From NCBI RefSeq assembly GCF_901709675.1, contig NC_051096.1, positions 1,603,001-1,667,000 of the forward strand: DNA of 64,000 bases. Reading direction: 5' to 3'. Of the stretch, positions 41,701-51,935 are shown in pieces. The stretch's first letter is position 1. Every line of letters begins with the position of its first letter. The DNA comes from Syngnathus acus (Eukaryota > Chordata > Actinopteri > Syngnathiformes > Syngnathidae). The notes under the pieces were generated by a model, which searched no databases, was not told the DNA's origin, and was given only the letters and a program-made list of their open reading frames with translations. The position numbers and the translations under genes were made by a program.

Positions 41701-42777
41701 GCAAGTACTCTGGTAGCTTTGCAACTTGAGAGCCCGTCTTGAAATAAGTGAGCGTGTGAATGACTGAAAGACAAACACAAAAATGATACACATGATCTTG
41801 GTTTGTTTTTACATTAAGCGATCTTGTGATATTCCTATATTCGATGATTCTGTCTGCAGTTGGAACATTGCAGCACTTGACAGGTTGGAGTTCATGTTTA
41901 TCCAAGCGCATTCTTTCACTCAAACTTGTCAGTGATTTGACAATTGTTTGTTTTCTGCTGGTTGATGATAAATATGTTCCAGTGGGATGCCCCTTATCAG
42001 CGATTTAAATCCACTAATGAAAGAAATATAATTACATAACTTTTGCCATTCTCTTTAATTAATATCTTTAATTAGTCATGTTTTTCCAAGCGCATTCTTT
42101 CACTCAAACCTGTCAGTGAATTGACAATTGTTTTTTTTTTCTGCTGGTTGTTGATAGATATGTTAGATTCCAGCGGGATGCTTCTCATCAGCGATTTAAA
42201 TCAATTTATGAAAGAAATATAATTCCTTCATCGATCGTTATCTCTGCTCTGCTCTGCTCGTCTGTCTGTCTGTCTGTCTGTCTCTCTCGCCCGCCACTCT
42301 CGCTCCTCTCCACTCCTGCGCGCCTCTACTTCCGTGATGACAAATTAGAGAGGAAACAGACTAACTAAATTATATTTCTTCAACAAGTTTATACAATCAT
42401 TTACACAACTCTTGAACATTTCATTACTGTACATTAGCTTTTCCATAATTTATCAAATGGATATTCATGCAGGTATACAGCACCTTGATTTGTGTTACTT
42501 TTAAGTTTTTCATCTTTATAAACTAAATATTCCATACGTTATAATAATAGCATTGTGTTCCCGTCTCTTTATGAGAAAACGACTGTTTAGGTGAAAGAAT
42601 TTTCCGCTCATCAAACGTGAAGAAAATTTAACCCAAAAAAACATTACTAAATGCGTCAGTTCAAAATCAAGAGCGTCAATCTTGAAGATAATAAACCGAG
42701 TTGTAAGCAAAGTACAACTTACCAGGCGTCACGCTGTATATTTGCACTGCCGCAACAAAGAATACAAATAATTTCAT
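38701..42777 (-). CDS. MHC class I (U-type) alpha chain, copy B, apparently intact
   Basis: Exons on the minus strand: signal peptide 42723-42777 (MKLFVFFVAAVQIYSV), alpha-1 41500-41763, alpha-2 41090-41368, alpha-3 40658-40966, transmembrane 40448-40555, tail 40250-40339, last exon 38701-38735. All junctions are phase 1 with GT-AG sites and sum to 380 codons (379 aa). Alpha-2 keeps the disulfide Cys pair (RGCEW, EECPF). The glycosylation site NQT ends alpha-1. Alpha-3 is an Ig C1 fold (VTCHATGFYP, YECVFQ). The membrane span is rich in Val/Ala/Leu. The charged tail has YSQ and HSQ motifs and ends TDSEPVAE. Against human class I, Tyr7 is kept, but Tyr59 is Phe, Trp147 is Leu and Tyr171 is His, so peptide-end binding may be altered. 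If intron 6 is not spliced, a stop 6 bases further gives a 370-residue form. Paralogue naming needs a phylogeny. Confidence 0.88.
38890..40178. mobile_element. hAT transposon, 1.29 kb, internally deleted, in class I intron 6
   Basis: Ends CAGGGGTGGGCAAA and TTTGCCCACCCCTG, with a perfect 8-bp duplication GGTTAGAA (38882-38889, 40179-40186). Inside, near 39232, a start MSRPRKSKVD and, shortly after, SGQFGSTY..DVTFSHM resemble the first and last parts of SCAND3/GTF2IRD2-like hAT transposases joined across a deletion. It cannot encode an active transposase. Confidence 0.93.
41893..42223. repeat. Tandem duplication inside class I intron 1 (copy B)
   Basis: Two units of about 147 bp with a period of 184 bp, starting CATGTTTATCCAAGCGCATTC (41893) and CATGTTTTTCCAAGCGCATTC (42077). 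Copy A has one unit. A (CTGT)n microsatellite follows at about 42262-42285. Confidence 0.8.
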
Positions 42778-42940
42778 TGCAAGAATCAAGTTGTCTTTGC
42801 GACTTTAGTCTAGCGGGGTATTTGGTCTAAGTTGCGACTATAGCGACTAGTCCGACTGGCGGACGAGGAAGTACAAAAAATCGCAGACATGCTTTTAGTC
42901 TCATGCCAACCCATGTTTAGAAAAAAACCAAAAAAACTTC

Positions 42941-42985
42941 CCACTTAAGCCAATCGGAGTCTCAACCTGGTGATGACATCACTCA
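42941..42985 (-). promoter_or_regulatory. SXY-like class I promoter module, copy B
   Basis: On the minus strand a CRE-like X2 box, GTGATGTCATCACC (plus 42970-42983), is followed after roughly 15 bp by a Y box, CTCCGATTGGCTT (plus 42947-42959), about 175 bp upstream of the ATG. In MHC genes this order and spacing recruits RFX, CREB and NF-Y and, through them, NLRC5 or CIITA. An X1 box was not resolved by eye. Confidence 0.6.
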
Positions 42986-43124
42986 CGACGTGATCTGGAG
43001 TTTGGGTTTCTCTGAAATCACGTGACCCTCATTTACTGTTATCATTGCAAATATGTGTGAACCACGCTTGGTTGCTAAATGTAAGTTAGCTTGCCGCCAA
43101 ATTGGATGTGAAAAAGCGGAGTGC

Positions 43125-43210
43125 TGGGTGAAATGTTTGTGCTTTGTTTGAAGCGCTTTTTTAGCGATTTCAGTGTTGTCTTTGGAGACCTGCTCATTAC
43201 TTGCATTGAT
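43125..43210 (-). pseudogene. Relic of a third class I alpha-1 exon
   Basis: The minus strand reads SNEQVSKDNTEIAKKALQTKHKHF, against YEQVMKVNIEIAKKRFNQT of copy A. The nucleotide match is clear over GAAGCGCTTTTTTAGCGATTTCA.TGTTG.CTTT...GACCTGCTCAT. Only the 3' part of the exon remains, and NQT is lost. It lies upstream of copy B in the same orientation. Confidence 0.75.
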
Positions 43211-43216
43211 GCCCAC

Positions 43217-44100
43217 CTACTTTTCCCGGTGGTCCGGCCTGTGACGCAATAAAAATACCCTGAAATTAAGACTGAACGACTTAGTTCAGACGCTTAGTTC
43301 TAAATTAGTCTTTAATATTTCACTAAATTGCCTGAAGGTAGGTAGTGGGAGTGTCTGGGTGAACGCCTGATCTTGGGCTTGTCTTCTTTTGGGTCTGTAA
43401 CCAATGAGCTTCTTGTCGCACTGGTTTAGCTGCATTTTTGACCGTTGAACAATAAATAATCACAAGATGAATCAAGTAGCGTGTTGCACCATAAAAGATA
43501 AAGATACGTGATAAATGTCCATATTAACCACTCGAAAGATTTTCTTTTCTCCACTAGTGACATGATCCTCTGACCGAGGTTCCAGGAGAAGAAGAAAAAA
43601 TTGTGACTGTATTATACTGCCCCCAGTGGTCGACGTGGGCACATCAGAAGGAGCAGCAACAAATTAAAGTATGGGACCAGATACACCTCTACGACGTGCT
43701 AATCTTATCATGACCTTATTGTTGCTATTTATGTGTATGATTCTTGACTTGGTGCAATTTGACGGAAGTATGTAAAACAAAAAAAAACGTATTTATTAAT
43801 ACCTGTTATTAACACCTGTCGTATATAATTGTATTTATTAATTGCTTATTTAACCCCCATGAGCTTATCATTATAAATAAATTTGAATACATGAGACGAT
43901 TAAACTTTTCAAATGTTTTGTTTTAAAACTGTTTTGCTGTCACAATAAAATAAAACTTTTCTTTAGTACGTAATGCACAAAACCCAATTTAACTCTACAC
44001 GTTCCGAATTTAGGATAACGCGTCAAAATGAGCAACTTTATCCCTAAAAAGTAATATTTTGCTGGAGCGTGAGGAAAGACGTGAGTGATGTTTCGTTAAC
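43217..44100. other. Intergenic, nothing recognised
   Basis: AT-rich; no conserved frame, splice-bounded exon or transposon terminus was identified. Confidence 0.5.
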
Positions 44101-44106
44101 GTACGT

Positions 44107-44214
44107 TCACCCTTTCACACGGGGATGGGTTAAATGCAGAGGACAAATTTCACCACACCCAGGTGTGTGTGTGACGATCATTGGGACTTTAATCTTTAAT
44201 CTTAATCTTTGACA
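44107..44214 (-). mobile_element. Dispersed teleost repeat (GGTGTGGTGAAATTTGTCC family), short copy
   Basis: Contains CACACGGGGATGGGTTAAATGCAGAGGACAAATTTCACCACACCC and a TTTAATCTTTAATCTTAATC tail. Other copies lie at 51936-52110 and 63283-63460 in the opposite orientation. I recognise the family from many fish genomes but cannot name its class with certainty. Confidence 0.7.
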
Positions 44215-44553
44215 GGCTAGTGACTCCAATGCATCTTGAAAAGTAGTGCACAACTGATGGATACCAAAAAAGCAAACCGCAGGGCATTGAATGCACTGTT
44301 CGGGTTGTCATAGAAGAAGGTATTTGGGCTCTCGTCTCAGAATAAAGCTTCATCGGGATGCCGCATCGTCTGTGAGCAACTGAGCAGACCGCTTGCCATC
44401 GACTTTGTGCCCTGACCTTGATGAATGCCCCAAAAACAGTATTTATGAAATGGGGGACCGGGTTCTGGATTGATGTGCAAATGAGATGTCTTTCTATGAG
44501 GCAAAGGGGGCAAAAACGGCTTTTCGCCCACTCACTTGTTTGTTTTTCCCCAG

Positions 44554-45375
44554 GTGAGTGACAGGGAAATGGCCCAGCTGCACCCGGGAGAACTGGACTT
44601 GACCACTGAGGACTTGATCTTGGACAAAGTGGACCGTAAGGCCCGGCGTGCCACGCAGCCACTCAAGTTTCTGAAATGGATGTTGCCGATTTGATTCGCG
44701 GCCCGACCAAAATGACGTCATGGTCCCGGCAGGCTCGGATAACAACCTATCGCGGCTCACTCCTTCGCTGGGTTACCCGACCGAGTCCTTTGGCGGGGCG
44801 GGCGGCGGTCAGGTTGGTCCTTTGCACGGCCGGGTAGCGGGCGTGGCGTGTCGAAGGCAGACTCGCTAATGTGGCGTCTCATCCCTCAGTTCATATCCAG
44901 GCCAATCTAGAGGACGAGCTTGTCAAAGAAGCGCTCGGAACGGTGAGCGCTCACATTCGTCCTCCTTCATGTCGCAGCTATCGGAGGGCCCGAATTTATT
45001 TTCTCCTTTGTTTGTTTGTTTGTTTGTTTGGTTGGTTGGTTGGTTGGTTGGTTGTCACCAGACATCAAGGAGAGCCAGAACATCGCTTTGCTGCACCAAC
45101 AGATCGCCGCCTGGGATGCCATTTTGGAGGTAAGTGCCCTTTTAGCAGGCCGCTCCACCGGCTGCTCCACCTCTCTGTCTCTCGCTCGGCTGCCTTGCAG
45201 CGGATGGAGGAGATGCTGAGCGGCTTCCAAAGCGACCTGTCGTCCATCAGCGACGAGATCCACACACTGCAGCAGCAGTTGCTCAGCATGAATGTGCGTC
45301 TGAAGAACCGCCAGGCGGTGCGTGGCCAGCTCAGCCAGCTGGTGGACGAGCTGCTGGTGCCCGGAGCCATGAACT
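44554..45375 (+). pseudogene. vps52: vps52 fragment with introns (four exons)
   Basis: Four exon-like blocks with GT-AG edges read as VPS52, a subunit of the GARP/EARP tethering complexes for endosome-to-Golgi transport. They are 44554-44635 (GELDLTTEDLILDKVD), 44890-44942 (HIQANLEDELVKEALGT), 45062-45129 (IKESQNIALLHQQIAAWDAILE) and 45201-45375 (RMEEMLSGFQSDLSSISDEIHTLQQQ, ending LSQLVDELLVPGAM). The exon that should lie between the second and third blocks is missing. The last block runs into a stop within three codons and then into CARMIL exons. Introns are retained, so this arose by DNA duplication, not retroposition. A functional vps52 must lie elsewhere. Confidence 0.85.
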
Positions 45376-45439
45376 GGTCCGTTTGATCCAGGAGGAGGAG
45401 CCGATGAGTGACTGGCACGTGCGTTCCAACTGCAGCTGC

Positions 45440-46715
45440 CGCTGACATGGTTTGGCGCCGCTGAGCTCGCTGTCGCTGGCTGACTCCAAGCTGAAGGGCG
45501 ACCTGGTCGTGGTCCTCAACGCCCTGGGAAGCAACACCTCTTGAGCTCACGCAGCTGGACATCAGCTGCAATGCCATGGGAGACAGTGGTGCCAAAATGC
45601 TGGCCAAGGCCCTGCAGATCAACGCCAAGCTAAGGTGGGGGCGCTCCAATCTGGTGCCAGTCTGGCGCCCGCCGCTCTTTGCTGGCTTATTGTCGCCTTC
45701 TGCAGGACGCTCATCTGGGACAGGAACAATGTCAGCCCTCAGGGCCTGCAGGAAGTGGCGTCCGCCTTGGAGAAGTGAGTTTGCGCTTCCTCAGTCGGGA
45801 TGGCAGATGAGGCTATTGAAGCGCCACAAAAGGCTTTACGTTTTTTTCATCACAAATAGCCCACATGCAAAATCAAAACAAAACCCAGTTTTGCTCATAC
45901 CAGGTCTGGTGTGCTCCAATCTCTGAACTTTTTGCCGGTTAAAATGCATTTCAGACCCGTTTTCTTTTTTTAAAGGAACTTCACCATCCGGTTGATGCCG
46001 TTCGTTCCCATCGTGGATGCCGCATAGGCACTTAAGACACACCCAGAAAAGACAGAAGACGCTCTGCTGAAGGTGACTTCCGAGTTCCTTTTGTGATTTG
46101 GGACATCAATTCTTACTCGTGGTTTAGTTAACTCCTCAACTTGCACGGGTGAAGCGCTGAGGTTCCCGGGGCCCTACTTTGAAACTAGCGTGACCATTGG
46201 CATGGTGTCTTTGTCTGCAGATGGAACCACGAAACCCGGAAGTACTTCCAGGAGCAGGCGTACCGGCTGTAGCAGGGCATACCGGCTGTAGTAGGGCATC
46301 GTCACCAGCACTACGCAGCAGCCTGGCGCCTCGGCAATAGCCCCTCCTCGGACCAAGTTCGAGCTGACCCTCTGCTCCTCTGTGCAGATGATGGACACCA
46401 TGTTTGTGAAGGTTCAAGACCACCTAAACTCCCTCATGTTCTCCCAGGACCGTGCGGTCCGGGAGGACATGTAAGTGGCGGAAAACCTGATGAATGATGC
46501 AAGAAACTCCAAAAGGGTGGGCGAAATTGAGCTCACGCTAGCTGGTTCTGAGTGGAACTTTGAAGTGTGCCCCTTCCCTCTCTGGACGCTCCAGCTGCTC
46601 CCTTGCCTCTACCACCTGGGCGGCGGGCGATGCTTTGCGCGGTGCCATTCAAGACAAGTTGGAGTCGGTGGCAATGGAAGTGGCGCGCGGCCGTGATCGA
46701 GGAGCAGCTGCAGGT
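45440..46715 (+). pseudogene. CARMIL-family (capping protein regulator) fragment with introns
   Basis: Blocks in order: the end of the leucine-rich repeats ([22 protein letters not shown], frameshift, [29 protein letters not shown], 45465-45633); [23 protein letters not shown] (45706-45775); FTIRLMPFVPIVDAA-stop-ALKTHPEKTEDALLK (45976-46071); NHETRKYFQEQAYRL-stop-QG with a 19-bp duplication (about 46220-46310); MMDTMFVKVQDHLNSL (46388-46469); AENLMNDARNSKR; and LLPCLYHLGG (46591 on). CARMIL proteins bind actin capping protein and shape actin networks. Two in-frame TAG codons stand where the family has Gln (CAG). The frameshifts and the duplication make it dead. Which paralogue (CARMIL1, 2 or 3) is unclear. 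Confidence 0.85.
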
Positions 46716-46745
46716 AGTCACATGCTGGCAACTGGCCTCCATGTA

Positions 46746-48043
46746 CCGTATTTTTCGGACTATAAGTCGCGTTTTTTTTTCATAGTTCTGGTGGGGGGGG
46801 CGACTTATACCGAGGAGCGACTTACATGTGAATTTTTTCATAAATTTTCAAAAATTAAAAAAAGGAAAAAGTGAAACCGCGATAAACAAACCGCGATGTA
46901 GCAAGGGATTACTGTAATTTGAATTTCAAGTGACGTCAGCAACGCGGCGCAGCGGTTGTTTACATAAAGGACAAAGATTCGATCACGAGATGACGAAGAT
47001 GACGAAGGGCCCCACGTACTACCGGCATCATTAGCGGCTTTGTTTGTAAGTGACACGGAGGACGAAGAGTTTGAAGGATTTAAGGATTTGGAGTGACACA
47101 GAAGGTTTGAAAAACTATTATGGCTTTTACGCACGCCCGGTCCTACTCTATGGAGCTCTCTTTCACCTCCGTGGATGGAAGTCGGGGGCCGGCGCTCAGC
47201 CGGGTGGCTACCCGGGGACGGTGGATGGGGCTCGGACATGGCTTTTACGCACGCCCGGTCCTATTCTACGGAGCTCTCTTCCACCTCCGTGGCTGGAAGT
47301 CGGGGGCCGGTGCTCGGCCAGGTGGCTGTCCGGGGACGGTGGATGGGGCTCGGACATGGCTTTTACGCACGCCCGGTCCTATTCTATGGAGCTCTCTTCA
47401 ACCTCCGTGGCTGGAAGTGCCACCTCCGGGGATGGAAGTCCACGCCGGTGCTTGGGTCCTTGTACTTTGTTAATGCTACGATATACTTATATACTAGATC
47501 TGTGGAATAACGAAGAGGCTGACGTCAGGGCGCACGCGCGGCGTTGTTGACAAAGGACGAGGAATTTGATCGATGGATTTAATGATTTGGAGTGACACAG
47601 ATGGTTTGATAATATTATTGCTTATATAATAGTTATTTGATATCTAATTTATATATTGTTATATGGGCCTGTGGAATATTTTGAAGTGCAAGCGCCGTCA
47701 GCGGCGCGCACCCATTGTTGACATAAAGGACGATCGATGGATTTAATGAATTGGAGTGACACAGATGGTTTTATAAACGTGTTATTTATGTAATAGTTAT
47801 TTGAATAACTCTGAATGTTACGTCAGCTCTTCGTTTCTGTTTATGTCACGTTAGCATACCTATCGTTTAGCCTGTTGTTGCTCGTTCATGTCTGTTCATG
47901 GTGTTGCATTTTGTCGAATACATTTCCCCCCAAATGCGACTTATACTCCGGAGCGACTTATATATTTTCTTTTTCACGTTACTGTGCATTTTATGGCTAA
48001 TGCGACCTATATTCCGGAGCGACTTTTAGTCCGAAAAATACGG
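46746..48043. mobile_element. TA-flanked MITE with GACTTATA ends, 1.3 kb
   Basis: Inverted ends CCGTATTTTTCGGACTATAAGTCGC and GCGACTTTTAGTCCGAAAAATACGG, with a TA duplication on each side (46744-46745, 48044-48045), as in Tc1/mariner-type elements. It is non-coding and holds a GC-rich 118-bp tandem array. A rearranged relative lies at 51325-52128. Confidence 0.85.
47121..47456. repeat. 118-bp tandem repeat, about three units, inside the MITE
   Basis: Units start TGGCTTTTACGCACGCCCGGTCCTA at 47121, 47239 and 47357 and are nearly identical over GAGCTCTCTTC.ACCTCCGTGG..GGAAGTCGGGGGCCGG. 118 is not a multiple of 3, so the 110-166-codon frames here are repeat artefacts. Confidence 0.9.
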
Positions 48044-48045
48044 TA

Positions 48046-48700
48046 CACGTTTAAGCCAACGTTTTATCTTACACAAGCTAGCAAACGTTTGAGGTGGTCC
48101 GACCCAGCGGCATCACCGACGGCAGGTTGTTCAGAAAGATCTATTCTAGATCTATTCTGTTCCATTTGTCGTGACAAAAGCACATTTCTGCCTGTTTGAT
48201 TGATTTCGGCAAGTACATAACACACTATTTGCAGCTTTGTTTCACAATATGTTTACATGACTTGTCGAAACGGGTTTGCTAGTCACACAGGGTTTCAATG
48301 GCAGACACACAATCTACATTTCACATGACAGTAATCATGAAAGGAGATGTTTGTTTCACATGTACAACGCAAGCCCAAAATCCACTTTGAGCACTGAAGG
48401 GCTGGTTTATTCCATGGAAGGAAGAAAATAAATAAATAGACTGCTGTGAATGTGTATGTCAAGGTGCTCATTTTTGTTGGCAGGCCTTTATTTATTGGGG
48501 AGCCAATTTCATTTTAGTTCATAAAAACTCAAATTAAAAAAAGAAATAAAATGAAAACGCTTTCTACAAAACAAACTACACGTTTACAAATCCAAATAGT
48601 TATAGTGAAATGTCATCACTTGGTTTGAAGGAATAGGGTCAAAAGACACAAAACCCGCCTAGCCACAATAACAGATACGCTCACATCTCTTTGGATAAAG
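48046..48700. other. Intergenic, nothing recognised
   Basis: AT-rich DNA without a supported exon or transposon terminus. Confidence 0.5.
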
Positions 48701-48702
48701 TA

Positions 48703-50539
48703 CCGTATTTTCCGCCCTAAAAGGCGCACCTAAAAACCTATAATTTTCTCAAAAGCCGACAGTGCGCCTTATAGGCCAGTGCGCCTTATATATGGATCAA
48801 CTGATGAATTTGTTGATCCATACTGGTTGTACACAGTGCTCTGCCAAAATGTTTCAGTACGTTTTAGTACGACTAATAAATTACAAGGTCGCATCGCTTC
48901 CCAGCATTACGGCAACTGTAGTCAGGGGGCGTCACCGAATAGCTGTTGTACCCGCGAGGCTATTTCCTGTCAAAATAGGCTGCTCTGTTAATGTTTCGAG
49001 TAAATCTACGGATCGATATGGAAGGGAAACATAGGTAAGTAGTACCAATGCGTTAGATCGAACTTTAGTCAGTTCCGATCATTTTATAGGAGATCGTTTG
49101 AGAAACGCGATTGTTTACACTTTGCTGAGGCTCATGGGAGATTGCGAGGTGAGGCTCGTGAGACTTTGCGGATGGCTAATGCTATTGCGATAGCTGCTAT
49201 ACGTACCAGGCTATTTCATGTCAAAATAGGCTGCTCTGTTAATGTTTCGAGTAAATCTACGGATCGATATGGAAGGGAAACATAGGTAAGTAGTACCAAT
49301 GCGTTAGATCGAACTTTAGTCAGTTCCGATCATTTTATAGGAGATCGTTTGAGAAACGCGATTGTTTACACTTTGCTGAGGCTCATGGGAGATTGCGAGG
49401 TGAGGCTCGTGAGACTTTGCGGATGGCTAATGCTATTGCGATAGCTGCTATACGTACCAGGCTATTTCATGTCAAAATAGGCTGCTCTGTTAATGTTTCG
49501 AGTAAATCTACGGATCGATATGGAAGGGAAACATAGGTAAGTAGTACCAATGCGTTAGATCGAACTTTAGTCAGTTCCGATCATTTTATAGGAGATCGTT
49601 TGAGAAACGCGATTGTTTACACTTTGCTGAGGCTCATGGGAGATTGCGAGGTGAGGCTCGTGAGACTTTGCGGATGGCTAATGCTATTGCGATAGCTGCT
49701 ATACGTACCAGGCTATTTCATGCCAAAATAGGCTGCTCTGTTAATGTTTCGAGTAAATCTACGGATCGATATGGAAGGGAAACATAGGTAAGTAGTACCA
49801 ATGCGTTGGATCGAACTTTAGTCAGTTCCGATCATTTTATAGGAGATCGTTTGAGAAACGCGATTGTTTACACTTTGCTGAGGCTCATGGGAGATTGCGA
49901 GGTGAGGCTCGTGAGACTTGCGGATGGCTAATGCTATTGCGATAGCTGCTATACGTACCAGGCTATTTCATGTCAAAATAGGCTGCTCTGTTAATGTTTC
50001 GAGTAAATCTACGGATCGATATGGAAGGGAAACATAGGTAAGTAGTACCAATGCGTTGGATCGAACTTTAGTCAGTTCCGATCATTTTATAGGAGATCGT
50101 TTGAGAAACGCGATTGTTTACACTTCGCTGAGGCTCGTGAGACTTTGCGGATGGCTAATGCTATTGCGATAGCTGCTATACGTACCAGGCTATTTCATGT
50201 CAAAATAGGCTGCTCTGTTAATGTTTCGAGTAAATCTACGGATCGATATGGAAGGGAAACATAGGTAAGTAGTACCAATGCGTTAGATCGAACTTTAGTC
50301 AGTTCTGATCATTTTATAGGAGATCGTTTGAGAAACGCGATTGTTTACAGAGGGCTCGTTGGTTATTGGCTAGTGGATGCATACCGCAACCCTAGTCAAC
50401 CTCAGTTTGATGCAGTATAGCTTCTATTTTATGCGCCTTATAAGCCGGTGCGCCTTATATATGGACAAAGTTTTAAAATGGGCCGTTCATTGAAGGTGCG
50501 CCTTATAACCCGGTGCGCCTTTTAGGGCGGAAAATACGG
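48703..50539. mobile_element. TA-flanked MITE with GGCGCACC ends, 1.84 kb
   Basis: Ends CCGTATTTTCCGCCCTAAAAGGCGCACC and GGTGCGCCTTTTAGGGCGGAAAATACGG, flanked by TA on each side. Subterminal inverted phrases (GTGCGCCTTATATATGGA) repeat near both ends. There is no transposase. The interior is a tandem array of 251-bp units. A related, older copy is at 52300-53409. Confidence 0.88.
48991..50340. repeat. 251-bp tandem array, five to six units, inside the MITE
   Basis: The phrase ATGTTTCGAGTAAATCTACGG recurs at 48991, 49242, 49493, 49744, 49994 and 50221, giving steps of 251, 251, 251, 250 and 227 bp (the last unit has a deletion). Adjacent units differ at only a few positions, so the expansion is recent. 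Each unit holds GAAACATAGGTAAGTAG, a splice-donor-like phrase. Confidence 0.95.
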
Positions 50540-50974
50540 TATATAAGCAGACAAGTATATTCATGGAGTCAACCAATAAAGCAGACATAACTAGACATTC
50601 TTTGATATAAGATAATAACAGAGGTTGCTACAACTTCACGATTCAATATGTATTTCTGTGCACTGCAAAATAAATGTCTTTTGATATGTTGCTTAAATAG
50701 CTTAATGACCCTTAAGGAACTGTGTAATGCATGCCTGATGTTTGTTCTCTAAATCATGGACACGGCCAGAGTCGTCTTGACCGTACAGTACTTGATTATA
50801 TCTTGTGTTTTGATTAAACGTCATATGTCGCCTAATGCGAGACGCCAGCTTTTCGATTACTACTGAACGCTCTGCACAGAGGGAAATGTTTTGCCTAACA
50901 AAGATAAGATATGGTGGGAAGCATGATTAAACTAAGAATATAATGATGTGAGCAAAGACATGGAGTATCAGAAG

Positions 50975-51310
50975 AACTAACTTTGCATAGTCAGGGAACA
51001 GTAATAGATTAATGATGTGACAGCCAAAAGCTCACATAAATGACAAAATTGAAAGAATGACGAATGGATGAGGTGCGACAGTGTAGGAATGGAGCAGAAT
51101 GTTTACAGGAAGGTCACTTGGAGATAAAACCAGCTGGTGCCAGAAGGAGACAGCCAAGGACTCGGCCAAAGATGATCCCCAAGGCCGAAAGACAGGATGG
51201 AAGACGGCAGCCCCCACACACACACCGAATCGTCCATACCAGCACCCACTCCCATGGAATCAAACTCTACTGCGAACTCGCCCCACCCCAACGACTCATC
51301 ACCCATCAAA
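50975..51310 (+). repeat. Dispersed repeat shared with 25050-25500
   Basis: Plus-strand counterpart of the repeat at 25050-25500 (TGCATAGTCAGGGAACA, ACCAGCTGGTGCCAGAAGG, CACCCACTCCCATGGAATC). Confidence 0.55.
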
Positions 51311-51371
51311 CTCGCCCCACAAAGGTGTTATTTATGTTATAGTTATTTGAATAACTGTTTGTTAAGTATTA

Positions 51372-51700
51372 TTGTTTATGTCCGCCCTTAGACTCACTGT
51401 GTGTATTAAGGTACCAATTCTGTTCACCTTTTTGTTGTTATATACGGTAATGACGTCACTACATTGATGCTACCGGGGAAGAAAGTCCTGTGACAACGGA
51501 CATGCGGATTGTTGTATGGGATTGACTGACGGAGAAGTTGTTGCGTTTAGCGCCAGTGTGTTTGTTAAATAAATACGCTGTGTTTTCAGCTGAAAAAGGA
51601 ACCACGCATCGTCCTACTTTTCTCCACCACGCAGACAGCGGAAAAGTCACTGCTGCACACCATTTATTTGGTTAAGAAAAAGGAACCCCCCCTTTTTCAC
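51372..51700 (+). mobile_element. LTR-like segment
   Basis: Contains TTAAATAAATACGCTGTG and a U5-like tail (CACGCATCGTCCTACTTTTCTCC) such as gypsy LTRs carry. No clear TG...CA limits or target duplication was fixed, so the call is tentative. Confidence 0.3.
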
Positions 51701-51935
51701 TTTACACTGTTAATGTTACATCAGGCCCGTTCTCGGCTTCTCGTTTGAGTTTATGTCACGTTAGCATACCGTATCGTTAGCCTGTTGTTGCTGGTTCATG
51801 TCTGGTTTTGGATTTTGTCAAATACATTTCCCCCAGAATGTGACTTAAACTCCGGAGCGACTTATATATGTTTTTTTCCTCTATATTGTGCATTTTACGG
51901 CTGATGCGACTTGTATTCCGGAGCGACTTTTAAAA

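Larger units (their letters stand above)
37007..42973. repeat. Segmental duplication, copy B (contains intact class I gene)
   Basis: Collinear with 2576-7964. It has single copies of the sites disrupted in A (no Tc1, no SINE, no CAGGGGTCACC MITE). Its own changes are a 1.29-kb hAT in class I intron 6, a segment of about 350 bp including exon 7 that A has lost, and a tandem duplication in intron 1. Confidence 0.85.

Noticed and set aside
42983-43216. 77-codon minus frame as a small gene
   Set aside because: Its only recognisable part is the class I alpha-1 relic; the rest is flanking DNA.
47050-47550. 110-166-codon frames of GC-rich sequence
   Set aside because: They arise from the 118-bp tandem units, whose length is not a multiple of three; the frames differ between units.
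48991-50340. CRISPR-like periodicity
   Set aside because: Units are 251 bp with no short repeat/unique spacer alternation, in a eukaryotic MITE.
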